The notes under the pieces were generated by a model, which was not told the DNA's origin, made no database searches, and saw nothing but the letters and a program-made list of their open reading frames with translations. A stretch of 64,000 nucleotides of DNA. Source: Methylopila sp. 73B. GTDB lineage: Bacteria; Pseudomonadota; Alphaproteobacteria; Rhizobiales; Methylopilaceae. The stretch is from contig NZ_JAFV01000001.1 of assembly GCF_000526315.1 (NCBI RefSeq), forward strand, positions 3,288,501 to 3,352,500. Direction: 5' to 3'. The stretch's first letter is position 1. Each line of letters opens with the position of its first letter. Position numbers and translations under genes: made by a program. Positions 48,722 through 57,135 of the stretch are shown here, in pieces.

Positions 48722-49677
48722 TGGACGACCGGCCGCGGATCCGAAATCCCTCGCCCTACGCCACCTTCACCCGGCAGGACTGGGCGAAGCTCCGCGCCGA
48801 CACCCCGCTGACGCTGGACGCCGCCGACCTCGATCGGCTGAGCTCGCTCAACGACCCGATCGACGTGGACGAGGTCGAGCAGATCTACCTGCCGATCTCG
48901 CGCCTGCTCGCGTTCTACGTCACCGCGCGCCAGCAGCTGTTTCGCGCCACCCAGCGCTTCCTGGGCCACGGCGAGACGCGGGTGCCCTACGTGATCGCGG
49001 TGGCTGGGTCAGTCGCCGTGGGCAAATCCACGACCGCCCGCGTGCTGCGCGCGCTGCTCGCCCGCTGGCCGGCGACGCCGAAGGTCGACCTCGTCACCAC
49101 CGACGGTTTCCTTCTGCCCAACGCGGTGCTGCAGCGCGAAGGCCTGATGAACCGCAAGGGCTTTCCGGAAAGCTACGACGTCCAGGCGCTGATCCGCTTC
49201 ATCTCCGACATCAAGGCCGGCAAGCGCGAGGTCACCGCGCCGGTCTACAGCCATCTGGTCTACGACGTGGTGCGCGGCGAGCAGCTGGTCATCGACCGCC
49301 CGGACATCGTCATCATCGAGGGGCTGAACGTCCTCCAGACCGGCGACAAGCCGCAGAACGGCCGCGTCACGCCCTTTGTGTCCGACTTCATCGACTTCGG
49401 CATCTTCCTCGACGCCGACGAGCCGTTGCTGCATCGCTGGTACGTCGAGCGCTTCATGCGGCTGCGCGAAACCGCGTTCCGCGACCCGCAGTCCTACTTC
49501 CGCAAGTACGCCCAGGTGTCGAAGACCGAGGCGATGGAGCAGGCGGAAAAGCTCTGGGCCGACATCAACCTGCCGAACCTGCGCGAGAACATCCGCCCCA
49601 CCCGGCCGCGCGCCGACCTGATCCTGAAGAAGGGCCGCAGCCACCGGATCGACGAAGTCCGGCTGCGGAAGATCTGA
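48721..49677 (+). CDS. coaA: Pantothenate kinase, type I
   Basis: A 318-residue P-loop kinase that starts CoA synthesis. The Walker A is GSVAVGKST (96-104), followed by [20 protein letters not shown] and [19 protein letters not shown] and [10 protein letters not shown] are family-typical. Coupled to hisE upstream and, by a four-base overlap, to the DNA-glycosylase gene downstream. panD, which supplies beta-alanine for the same pathway, lies at 21.4 kb. Confidence 0.97.
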   Translation: MDDRPRIRNPSPYATFTRQDWAKLRADTPLTLDAADLDRLSSLNDPIDVDEVEQIYLPISRLLAFYVTARQQLFRATQRFLGHGETRVPYVIAVAGSVAVGKSTTARVLRALLARWPATPKVDLVTTDGFLLPNAVLQREGLMNRKGFPESYDVQALIRFISDIKAGKREVTAPVYSHLVYDVVRGEQLVIDRPDIVIIEGLNVLQTGDKPQNGRVTPFVSDFIDFGIFLDADEPLLHRWYVERFMRLRETAFRDPQSYFRKYAQVSKTEAMEQAEKLWADINLPNLRENIRPTRPRADLILKKGRSHRIDEVRLRKI

Positions 49678-50357
49678 TCGCTCCTGACCGCATCCTCACA
49701 CGACCGCAGCTCGACGCCGCGCTGGACCGGCTCTGTGCGCTCGACCCGCGGCTGGGCGCGATCCGCGCCGTCTGCGACCCGCCGCCGCTCCGGACGCTGA
49801 CGCCCGATCTCGCGGGACTGGTCTGGATCGTCAACTCGCAGCTCATCTCGGTCGCGGCCGCAAAGGCGATCCATGGGCGGCTGGAGGCCGCGCTCGGGCG
49901 GCTCGACCTCGCAACGCTCTCCGCCGCGCCCGACGATGTCTTTCGCGCCGCAGGCCTCTCGCGGCCGAAGCTGAGGACCGTTCGGGCCCTTTGCTCGGCG
50001 GTCGAGAACGGCCTCGACCTCGAGGCCTTGAAGCTGATGGACGAGGCGGAGGCGCGCGCGGCGCTGCTTCGCGTGTCCGGCGTCGGCCCCTGGACGGCGG
50101 ACGTCTTTCTCCTGTTCGCCCACGGCCGTCCCGACGCCTTCCCCGGCGGCGACATCGCGGTGCAGGCCGCGCTGAAGCAGGCGTTCGGCCTGCCCGCGCG
50201 GCCAGACCTGCGGGCCGCCGAGGCGCTGGCCGCGGGCTGGCGGCCGCTGCGGGGAGTGGCGGCGCAACTGCTCTGGGCCTATTACCTGAAGCGCCGCGGC
50301 GGCCGCGACGACGCGCCGGCCCCGCACCGACCCGAGACTGCCGAGGAGCTTCGATGA
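49674..50357 (+). CDS. HhH-GPD DNA-3-methyladenine glycosylase (AlkA type), non-canonical start
   Basis: A roughly 227-residue enzyme for alkylated bases. The HhH motif [19 protein letters not shown] and catalytic Asp in [12 protein letters not shown] are present, and [18 protein letters not shown] is family-typical. The start is unusual: no ATG, GTG or TTG occurs in frame near the expected N-terminus; the nearest candidates are CTG at 49674 (overlapping the coaA TGA) and ATC at 49677. The first ATG in frame would remove over 110 residues. It overlaps the next gene by four bases. Function secure, start uncertain. Confidence 0.85.
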   Translation: MIAPDRILTRPQLDAALDRLCALDPRLGAIRAVCDPPPLRTLTPDLAGLVWIVNSQLISVAAAKAIHGRLEAALGRLDLATLSAAPDDVFRAAGLSRPKLRTVRALCSAVENGLDLEALKLMDEAEARAALLRVSGVGPWTADVFLLFAHGRPDAFPGGDIAVQAALKQAFGLPARPDLRAAEALAAGWRPLRGVAAQLLWAYYLKRRGGRDDAPAPHRPETAEELR

Positions 50358-51037
50358 CCGCGATCGACGGACCCCGCCTCGCCCCCGCTTCCGGCCAGGC
50401 CAAAGCGCTCGTCGTCTTCCTGCACGGCTATGGCGCGGACGGAAATGACCTGATCGCGATCGGCCGGGAGTGGCGGCAGCTGCTGCCGGACGCGGCCTTC
50501 GTCGCGCCGCATGCGCCCTCGCTGCTCCCAGGCTCGCCGATGGGCCGGCAGTGGTTCCCGCTCACGTTCCGCGATCCGGACGAGCGCCGCCGCGGCGTGG
50601 TCGCCGCCCGCCCCGATCTCGACGCCTTCCTCGACGCCGAACTCGCCCGCACCGGCGTCGCGCCCGACAGGCTGGCGCTGGTCGGTTTCAGCCAAGGCAC
50701 GATGATGGCGCTGCACGTCGGCCTGCGCCGCAGGGTCCCGCCGGCGGCGATCCTCGGATACTCCGGGATGCTGGTCTCGCCGGAGGTCCTGAAGGACGAG
50801 GCGACGGGCAAGCCGCCGATCCTTCTGATCCACGGCGACCGCGACGAGGTCATCCCGATCGACGCCCTGTTCGCCGCGACGGACGGCCTCGGGGCCGCGG
50901 AAATTCCCTGCGAATGGCATCTCTCGCCCGGCCTCGGGCACGGCATCGACGGCGAGGGCCTGCGCCAGGGCGCAGCCTTCCTGGCGAGCGCCTTCGCTCC
51001 TCGAAAAACATTCGCTCGTATGGCTTCACAAGGCTGA
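50354..51037 (+). CDS. Alpha/beta-hydrolase, phospholipase/carboxylesterase family
   Basis: A 227-residue serine hydrolase starting at 50354, overlapping the glycosylase stop. The oxyanion-hole region is VFLHGYGADGNDL, the nucleophile elbow GFSQGTM, and the acid and His are in IHGDRDEVIPI and PGLGHGID. This is the layout of small carboxylesterases and acyl-protein-thioesterase-like enzymes. The substrate is unknown. It ends the hisE-coaA-glycosylase-hydrolase run. Confidence 0.92.
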   Translation: MTAIDGPRLAPASGQAKALVVFLHGYGADGNDLIAIGREWRQLLPDAAFVAPHAPSLLPGSPMGRQWFPLTFRDPDERRRGVVAARPDLDAFLDAELARTGVAPDRLALVGFSQGTMMALHVGLRRRVPPAAILGYSGMLVSPEVLKDEATGKPPILLIHGDRDEVIPIDALFAATDGLGAAEIPCEWHLSPGLGHGIDGEGLRQGAAFLASAFAPRKTFARMASQG

Positions 51038-51102
51038 CACACGACCTGTAGAGTATCGCCCAGCGTCGGCCGGCGCGCCGGCGCTCATGCAAGGAGTGCT
51101 CG

Positions 51103-51660
51103 GTGACGGTCGCCGTTTCACCTGACGCGTGCCCGGCCTTGGTGTTGAACGCGGACTACCGTCCGCTCAGCTACTATCCGTTGTCGCTGTGGTCCTGGCA
51201 GGACGCCATCAAGGCGATCTTCCTGGACCGCGTGAACGTGATCTCCCACTACGACCGCGAAGTGCACAGCCCCAGCTTCGAGATGAAGCTGCCCTCGGTG
51301 GTGTGCCTGAAGACCTACGTGAAGCCGGCGCGCAACCCTGCGTTCACTCGGTTCAACGTATTCCTGCGCGACCGCTTCTCCTGCCAGTACTGCGGCACGC
51401 GCGAAGACCTGACCTTCGACCACGTGATCCCGCGCTCCCGCGGCGGCCAGACCACCTGGGAGAACGTCTGCGCGGCCTGCTCGCCCTGCAACCTCCGGAA
51501 GGGCGGCCAGATGCCGGCGGACTGCGGGATGTACCCGGCCCAAACGCCGTTCCAGCCCTCGGTGCACGACCTGCACCAGAACGGCCGCGCCTTTCCGCCG
51601 AACTACCTGCACGACAGCTGGCTCGACTACCTCTACTGGGACAGCGAGCTCGAGCCGTAG
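51103..51660 (+). CDS. HNH endonuclease-domain protein
   Basis: A 185-residue protein, GTG start. LVLNADYRPLSYYPLSLWSWQDAIKAIFL is the conserved N-terminus of a widespread alphaproteobacterial HNH family. The HNH domain is in the middle: CQYCG, LTFDHVIPRSRGGQTTWEN and CSPCNLRKG, with the zinc-knuckle cysteines and the His of the DH pair. It may nick or cut DNA; its cellular role is unknown. It is not near restriction-modification genes. Confidence 0.93.
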   Translation: MTVAVSPDACPALVLNADYRPLSYYPLSLWSWQDAIKAIFLDRVNVISHYDREVHSPSFEMKLPSVVCLKTYVKPARNPAFTRFNVFLRDRFSCQYCGTREDLTFDHVIPRSRGGQTTWENVCAACSPCNLRKGGQMPADCGMYPAQTPFQPSVHDLHQNGRAFPPNYLHDSWLDYLYWDSELEP

Positions 51661-51714
51661 CGCCGAGGGGACGGCGGCCGCGATCGGTCCGCCTGCGGCA
51701 CGGAGGCGACGTCG

Positions 51715-51903
51715 ATGCCCGAAACCAAGCGCTATTCCGGCGCCTGCCACCGCTGGGCCGTGCGTTTCGATGTCGAGACCGACCTCGCCATGGTGACGGC
51801 GTGGAACTGCCCGATCTGCGCGATAAAGGGACTGAACCTCGCCTTCGCCGCCGCGGAGGCGTTCACGCTTGAGACCACGCCATTCGACGGCCGTACCCTG
51901 TAG
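51715..51903 (+). pseudogene. Truncated GFA-domain protein (formaldehyde-activating-enzyme-like)
   Basis: A 62-codon frame resembling the first half of GFA/CENP-V-type zinc proteins: YSGACHRWAVRFDVETDL corresponds to the usual SGxCHCGAVRFEV, and NCPICAIKGLNLAFAAAEAF to NCSxCxKKG...FVPPE. One zinc cysteine of the first pair is Arg (CHR), and the second half of the domain (CxxCG) is missing. It is therefore probably a decayed gene. It is convergent with the DsbB-like gene (7 bp). Confidence 0.55.
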
Positions 51904-51910
51904 CGCAGCC

Positions 51911-52405
51911 TCAGGCGCGCTGCGCCGCGCGCCCGGCGAGCGCGGCGCAACCCAGCGAGATCAGCGCGCTGTAGCCCGCCAAGGAGACTCCCAAGAGGCG
52001 CCAGGCCGCGCGGTCGCAGGGGACGATCCGCGTCGTCTTCATCTGGGCGAGCAGGCCGCCGGCCGAGGTCGGAGCGGCGTTCGCGCCGGCGCAGCTGGTC
52101 GGGCCCGGCCAGAACCCCCACTCGACGCCGGCGTGGTAGGCGCCGAGGACGGCTCCGCCCAGGAACAGCAGGGCGAGGGCGGCGAACGGAAGCTTCGCCG
52201 CGGCGTGGCCGCGCAGCGCGAGCAGGGCGGCGAGCAGCGCGAGCGGCGCGCCGAGGTAATAGGGCCAGCGCTCCCACAGGCACAGCATGCAGGGGACGTA
52301 GCCAAAGCCGTGCTCGAACACGAGCGCGCCGCCGACGGTCGCGGCCGCGACGACCGCGATGAAGAAGCCGGCGGTCGCGGGGGAGCGGAGAGGGGAGGCC
52401 GCCAT
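51911..52405 (-). CDS. DsbB-type disulfide-bond formation protein
   Basis: A 164-residue inner-membrane protein with four hydrophobic helices. Cys39-Cys42 in YVPCMLCLWERWPYY form the CxxC pair that contacts the quinone; Cys105 and Cys130 in PTSCAG and RIVPCD form the second, periplasmic pair. DsbB reoxidises DsbA. The arrangement with the YqaA-like gene upstream is conserved: the GTG at 52414 or ATG at 52405 overlaps or abuts its stop. Confidence 0.9.
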   Translation of the reverse strand: MAASPLRSPATAGFFIAVVAAATVGGALVFEHGFGYVPCMLCLWERWPYYLGAPLALLAALLALRGHAAAKLPFAALALLFLGGAVLGAYHAGVEWGFWPGPTSCAGANAAPTSAGGLLAQMKTTRIVPCDRAAWRLLGVSLAGYSALISLGCAALAGRAAQRA

Positions 52406-52410
52406 AGCCG

Positions 52411-52992
52411 TCACACCACGTACTTCACCAGCACGAAGCCGCCGACCACGAAGAACAGCAATATGAACGCGGACAGCGCCAGCTTCCGCTCGATGAACTC
52501 CCGCACCGGCTCGCCATAGCGTTTGAGGATCCATGCCACCGCCAGGAACCGCAGCGTGCGCGAGATGACGGTCAGGAGCATGAAGAGGAAGAAATTGTAG
52601 CCCGCGAACCCCGAGGTGATGGTCACCAGCTTGTAGGGGATCGGCGTCAGGCCCTTCAGCAGGATGATCCACAACCCGTAATGGGCGTAGGTCTCCCGGA
52701 AGGCGTCCATCTTATCGCCGTAGCCATAGAGATGGATGATCCAGAGCCCGACGCTGTCGTAGAGCAGCGATCCGATGGCGTAGCCGAGCGCGCCGCCGAG
52801 CGTCGAGCCGAGGCCCGTCAGCAGCGCGAGCCTGTAGGCGTCGTGCGGGCGCGCGATCGTCATCGGCACCAGCAGGATGTCCGGCGGCAGCGGGAAGAAC
52901 GAGGCTTCGGCGAAGGAGACCCCGAACAGCGCGAGCTTTGCCCGCGGACCGGCGGCGAGGGAGAGCATCCAGTCGTAGAGGCGTCTCAGCAT
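52411..52992 (-). CDS. YqaA/DedA-like (VTT domain) membrane protein
   Basis: A 193-residue membrane protein starting at 52992 (MLRRLYDWMLSLAAGPRAK). The VTT/SNARE-assoc features SFAEASFFPLPPDILLVPM and the LKGLTPIPYKLVTITSGFAGYN re-entrant region identify the YqaA subgroup of the DedA superfamily. DedA-type proteins affect lipid carrier recycling and membrane potential. It is probably co-transcribed with the dsbB-like gene 5 bp downstream. Confidence 0.9.
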   Translation of the reverse strand: MLRRLYDWMLSLAAGPRAKLALFGVSFAEASFFPLPPDILLVPMTIARPHDAYRLALLTGLGSTLGGALGYAIGSLLYDSVGLWIIHLYGYGDKMDAFRETYAHYGLWIILLKGLTPIPYKLVTITSGFAGYNFFLFMLLTVISRTLRFLAVAWILKRYGEPVREFIERKLALSAFILLFFVVGGFVLVKYVV

Positions 52993-53148
52993 GGGGAGCC
53001 TTTGGCGCCGGTGCGTCGGCGGATGCATTTCCCGTAGAAGCTGTCGGCGACGGCCGCAAGAGCGGAAGGGCCTTATTGGCGTAACAGGATGAATTGACAG
53101 TGCGGCGCTCTGTCGACATCGTGGCGCCGCTTCGGCGAAGGCCCTCGT

Positions 53149-53235
53149 GCGGGTGTGGCGGAACCGGTAGACGCGACGGACTCAAAATCCGTTTCTGGCG
53201 ACAGAGTGTCGGTTCGAGTCCGACCACCCGCACCA
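53149..53235 (+). tRNA. tRNA-Leu (anticodon CAA)
   Basis: An 87-nt class II tRNA. The acceptor stem pairs GCGGGTG with CACCCGC, followed by A and an encoded CCA. The anticodon stem-loop is CGGA-CTCAAAA-TCCG, giving anticodon CAA (reads UUG). A variable arm (about TGGCGACAGAGTGTC) and a T-loop GGTTCGAGTCC follow. TTGACA at 53094-53099 may be its -35 element. It is the only tRNA I could see. Confidence 0.97.
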
Positions 53236-53422
53236 CGGCCTCCCTCGGCCCGATCGGCTGAGCCGAGGCCCCCGCCCTCGCCTCAGGCTGCGTCCGTCCG
53301 CCTTTCGAAGTCGTCCCGGCGCGGTCAGCCATGGCAGTTGCGGCGGGGAAGGCCCGCTTCGGTGAGCCGTCCCTCCGCAAACTGGCTTCCGCCAGTCGCC
53401 GAACCGCGTCAGGCGCGGCTCA
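53236..53422. other. 187-bp gap after tRNA-Leu
   Basis: It holds a seven-base-pair stem CCTCGGC / GCCGAGG with a 12-base loop (53243-53268), possibly a terminator for the tRNA. The rest is GC-rich and shows no supported gene. No copy of the tRNA 3' end that would indicate an integrated element was found. Confidence 0.5.
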
Positions 53423-55945
53423 TCACACTTCCCAGGGCTGGGGATGCGCCGCCACCGCTGCGGCGGTGGCCGGGTCCACTTCGGCCGAGGGCGGGGGCGC
53501 GGCCACGGTCGGCAGAGGCGCCGGGATCGGATCGCGCGGCGGGGCGATGAAGCCGCCGCCGTGGCGGCCGTCGTAAGAGCGCGCGATCTTGCTAAGGTCG
53601 GAGACCACGAAGAACACCTCGTTCGCGAAGGCGAGGCAGGGCGTCGGTTGCCGGCGCTCGAGCAAAGGAATGAAGGCGCGAGCCGCGTCCTTGTGCAGGA
53701 GGAAGAAGTCGAAGTCGGGAAGCTCCTCGTCCTGGCTGAAGACCTGCTGCGCCCGCGTCCAGGAGGAGATGAACTCTTTGTGAGAGGTCACGATGCGCGC
53801 GTTCTTGAGCGAGAGCGCGTAGAGCGCGATCTCGAACCACGGACGATCGCCCGCGAGCCCGGCGAAGGGCTCCATGGCGGCGACGGGGAAACGGAACCGC
53901 TGGCTGCGCATCGCCGTGGCGAACTCGGTCCAGCCCGTGCGATCGGGCTCGCCCGGGCGCACGTCCAGGATGTCGCCGGCATCGTGGACGTCGAACTCGC
54001 CCGCCGAGGCGGGGAGGTTGAACCGGCGCCGGATGAACTGCCGCCAGAACGCCACGCGCGAGGACCGGCCTTCGAGCGTCGCGGTGAAGGCTGGCCCGAA
54101 AGTGGCCTTGCCGAAGCGCGTGCTCGCGCCGCCGTCGGCGAGGTCGATCAGCGCGTTCTCAAACTCCGAGGTCCCCACGAAATCGGCGATCGAGGCGCCG
54201 TTGTCGAATAGGTGCTTGAAAAGCTTGAGGCGGCCTTCGTCCGGCGGCTGCCGGTCGAGCATCAGGGCGACGCAATAGGCGCGCTCGGCGCTCGGCAACG
54301 AGTCGATCTCGGAGGAGTAGAACACGGTGCGCGCGAGGGCGTCGTCGATGAGGTGCGCGCCATGGCCCGGTGTGCGCATTTGTTGCCCGGCGAGGGCCTC
54401 CGCCGTGATGCGCAGGCGCTCGCCGACCGTCGCGCCGGGGTCGATCGCGTCGATGGTCTGCAGGGCGTTCTGGTCGGCGACGCCGCCCGCCCGGCTCAGG
54501 TAGTCCCGCCAGCGCGAGGGCGGGATCATGGCGAGACGGCTGAGCGTCGGCGGCGTCCAGGCGGTCAGGGCGCTGTTCGCGGCGCGCAAGGCGGCGGTGG
54601 CGTCAGCCGGCTGCGGCTCGTCGCTCTCCCGCTCCCAGACGGGCTGCGCCTTCGGGTCGAACTTCGGATCGAACTCCTCGAGCAGTTCGGGATCCGAAAT
54701 GCTCTTGGAGGTGTCGAGGTAGCTCTCCCAGACCGCCTTCGGCGCCACGGCGCTGAACCGGCGGTTGACGGCGTTCACGAGGCCCGTCGCCGTCATCTCC
54801 GGCTCGTCGATGCCGAAAAAGCGCACGGCGTCCTTCAGCGACGGCGTGCTCATGAGGTTCTGGTGGTAGTAGACGTAGCGCTGCTTGCCGTCCTTCTTCT
54901 GGTCGAAGTGATAGACGGCGTCGTTCAGCAGGCGCTCGTAGACCCGCTCCATCGTGTTGTCGCGGCTGAAGCGCACCACGTCGTCGATCTTCGACTTGTA
55001 GAGGTCCCGGTCGACCATCATCCGCGCGAGCAGTTCGCTGCGGGAGTCGTCCACGAACACCGCGACTTCGCTGAGATCCATGAAACAGGTGACGCTGTTC
55101 ACGATCAGCGGCACGCCGGAGTTCAGCAGGAAACGGGTGGAGCCGCTGGTCGCGTAGTGGTTGAAGTCCTCCTGGAAGCTGCCGACGAAGCTGGCCGTCT
55201 CGATCGTCCTGAGAAGGTCCTCCTCCGAGAGGAAGTCGAAGCCGATCGTGCCGGTGACGTGCGCCTCGTCGAGGAACCGGAGCAGCCGCTTGGGGTCGAC
55301 CTTGGAGCGGCTCGCGAAGTTGGCCTTGAGCTCGAGGTTGTGGGCGCCGGCAAGCTCGATGATCCGCCGCGGCATCTTGTTGGGAGACAGCAGACCGAAG
55401 GTGCCGACCGACTTCGTCGCGAGCTGACGCTCGGCGAAGGCGTCCACGTCCATCTCGCCCTTGAGCATCCGGTCGAGGTTGGAGCCGGGCATGCGGTAGA
55501 CGCCGTGCTCCAGAAACTCGACGCCGCCCTGGGCCGCGCCGAGGCGGTTCAGGTGGAACACCGGGAAGCGGCTGGTGAACAGCTGCTTGTTCGCGAAGCT
55601 CAGCACGTGGTCGCGCGCGACGATGGTGTGCATGATGAAGGCCGCGGCGCGGATGCGGCCGCGCGTCGAAAGCTCCGTCAGCGTCGCGATGATGTTGCCG
55701 GTCGAGTCGCCCGAGGAGAGCTCGCCTAGCATGTCGTAGATGCCGTACTCGTGCTGCACCAGCACGAGCGTCGGCTCGGTCCGGCCCGCGGACTCGTCGG
55801 CGCGCAGCAGCGCGTCGAGCTGTCCGCAGGAGCGGACGATGCGGTTGTTCACCCCGAGGAGCGACAGGGTGTCCGCGACATACTGCGTGTACCGCGCGAT
55901 GCCGCACCGTTCGCCGAACGAACCGCAGAGCTGAATGACGTTCAT
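53423..55945 (-). CDS. Large GT4-like glycosyltransferase with long C-terminal extension
   Basis: An 840-residue soluble protein. Residues 1 to about 370 resemble a GT-B glycosyltransferase: FGERCGIARYTQYVAD, LVLVQHEYGIYDML, TFGLLSPNKMPRRIIELAG and the donor-side ATSGSTRFLLNSGVPLIVN. From about 400 to 810 I recognise nothing; it is mostly helical and contains no membrane segment. The tail (about 800-840) is Pro/Ala-rich. It starts 24 bp after a pyruvyltransferase gene, so the two probably act on one surface glycan. The sugar and acceptor are unknown. Confidence 0.75.
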   Translation of the reverse strand: MNVIQLCGSFGERCGIARYTQYVADTLSLLGVNNRIVRSCGQLDALLRADESAGRTEPTLVLVQHEYGIYDMLGELSSGDSTGNIIATLTELSTRGRIRAAAFIMHTIVARDHVLSFANKQLFTSRFPVFHLNRLGAAQGGVEFLEHGVYRMPGSNLDRMLKGEMDVDAFAERQLATKSVGTFGLLSPNKMPRRIIELAGAHNLELKANFASRSKVDPKRLLRFLDEAHVTGTIGFDFLSEEDLLRTIETASFVGSFQEDFNHYATSGSTRFLLNSGVPLIVNSVTCFMDLSEVAVFVDDSRSELLARMMVDRDLYKSKIDDVVRFSRDNTMERVYERLLNDAVYHFDQKKDGKQRYVYYHQNLMSTPSLKDAVRFFGIDEPEMTATGLVNAVNRRFSAVAPKAVWESYLDTSKSISDPELLEEFDPKFDPKAQPVWERESDEPQPADATAALRAANSALTAWTPPTLSRLAMIPPSRWRDYLSRAGGVADQNALQTIDAIDPGATVGERLRITAEALAGQQMRTPGHGAHLIDDALARTVFYSSEIDSLPSAERAYCVALMLDRQPPDEGRLKLFKHLFDNGASIADFVGTSEFENALIDLADGGASTRFGKATFGPAFTATLEGRSSRVAFWRQFIRRRFNLPASAGEFDVHDAGDILDVRPGEPDRTGWTEFATAMRSQRFRFPVAAMEPFAGLAGDRPWFEIALYALSLKNARIVTSHKEFISSWTRAQQVFSQDEELPDFDFFLLHKDAARAFIPLLERRQPTPCLAFANEVFFVVSDLSKIARSYDGRHGGGFIAPPRDPIPAPLPTVAAPPPSAEVDPATAAAVAAHPQPWEV

Positions 55946-55969
55946 CGTGCCACCGTACCAAGACTTCGA

Positions 55970-57037
55970 TCAGGATTTGAGGATCTCGTGGATCCGCCCC
56001 GCTGCGGCGTCCACGAGAGCGGCGTTGTTCATAAAGCTCTTTGAATACGTTCCGGAGACGGCGTAGCGGCGCACGAGGCGCCCGATCTCCGCCGGCGTAA
56101 AGTCGTCGAGACGATCAATCGGAAAATGGAAGTCGTCGAGGCCTTCCTCGATGAGCTGCAGGCATGTCTTGTCGTCCGAACGGCCGCGCCGCACCGCGTC
56201 CACGCTGAAGATCGGCACGTCCGACGCCATGGCGAAGACGATCGGGTGATAACGGCCAAGAGAGAACGCAACCTTTGCGTGCGCAATCAGGTGTTTCACG
56301 TAGGCGGGCCGATAGAACAGCCCGCCAAGCATCTGGCCCGCGACCTTCAGCCGTTTGGTCAGCCGCTGATCGCTGATGTCGAAGGGCAGCAGCACGATGT
56401 CGAGGCCTTCGGCTTCGGCGTAGGCGGCGATGCTCTGCAGGCAGCGGAGCGTGTGCGGATTGCGCTGGTGGGCGTCAGCCCGGATCGTGACGACGACGTA
56501 GTCACGGCCGGGCGTCGGACCCGGCTCCGTTTTGAGCGCGAACGCCCAGTCGGGAACATAGGCGGCCCGGACGCCGAGCCGCGCGGCGGTCTCCACGGAA
56601 AGGCGGTGTCGCACGCTGAAGAAATGCGCCGACCCCAGCAAAGCGCGGGTCACGTCGTTGAAGGCGTCCGGCGTCGGCGAGACGTACTCTTCGGTGACGT
56701 GGACTCCCGCGTGGATGATCTTCTTTCCCTTGCGCCAGGCGAACATGTACTGGTCCCAACCGAAACCCAATCCAAGCCCTCCGCCCCCGAGCAGGAAGCC
56801 CGCCACATCGCCCCTCGTTACGACGCCGCGGTCCAGGCTCCACACCACTTTGACGTCGGCGTAGGCGCCGATCTTTTTCTTCTTCAGGTTTGCGGCGACG
56901 CGCCCAGCGTCGTTGACCGAAACGATGAACCTGTAAGCCGGCGAGAAGTACTGGAGTAGCGTTGCAAGCAGCGCCTCATCGCCGCAGTTGCCGTTGCCAT
57001 AGTAACCCCGAACAACCAATGATCGCGCGCGTGCCAT
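55970..57037 (-). CDS. Polysaccharide pyruvyltransferase family protein
   Basis: A 355-residue protein. The start at 57037 (MARARSLVVRGYYGNGNCGD) is preferred over upstream ATGs (57064 and 57100) because AAAGGAG lies nine bases before it. The fold signature is RGYYGNGNCGDEALL at the N-terminus, LLGGGGLGLGF, IIHAGVHV and, near the C-terminus, HAKVAFSLGRYHPIVFAMASDVP, as in CsaB/WcaK proteins that put pyruvate ketals on glycans. The gene precedes the GT4-like gene on the same strand. Acceptor unknown. Confidence 0.88.
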   Translation of the reverse strand: MARARSLVVRGYYGNGNCGDEALLATLLQYFSPAYRFIVSVNDAGRVAANLKKKKIGAYADVKVVWSLDRGVVTRGDVAGFLLGGGGLGLGFGWDQYMFAWRKGKKIIHAGVHVTEEYVSPTPDAFNDVTRALLGSAHFFSVRHRLSVETAARLGVRAAYVPDWAFALKTEPGPTPGRDYVVVTIRADAHQRNPHTLRCLQSIAAYAEAEGLDIVLLPFDISDQRLTKRLKVAGQMLGGLFYRPAYVKHLIAHAKVAFSLGRYHPIVFAMASDVPIFSVDAVRRGRSDDKTCLQLIEEGLDDFHFPIDRLDDFTPAEIGRLVRRYAVSGTYSKSFMNNAALVDAAAGRIHEILKS

Positions 57038-57135
57038 CGACGCGAGCTCCTTTGACGCAGCCATTGTTGTTTTTTGATTGTCCCCACTGAACGGTCGCAT
57101 GCCTACGCCGAAGGTTCAAGACGAACGGCCCTTTG

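Noticed and set aside
56290-56305. TGTTTCACGTAGG resembling half of parS
   Set aside because: It lies inside a coding gene and is not palindromic.
53236-57120. Integrated mobile element at tRNA-Leu
   Set aside because: No integrase and no repeated tRNA 3' end found; only two metabolic-type genes follow.
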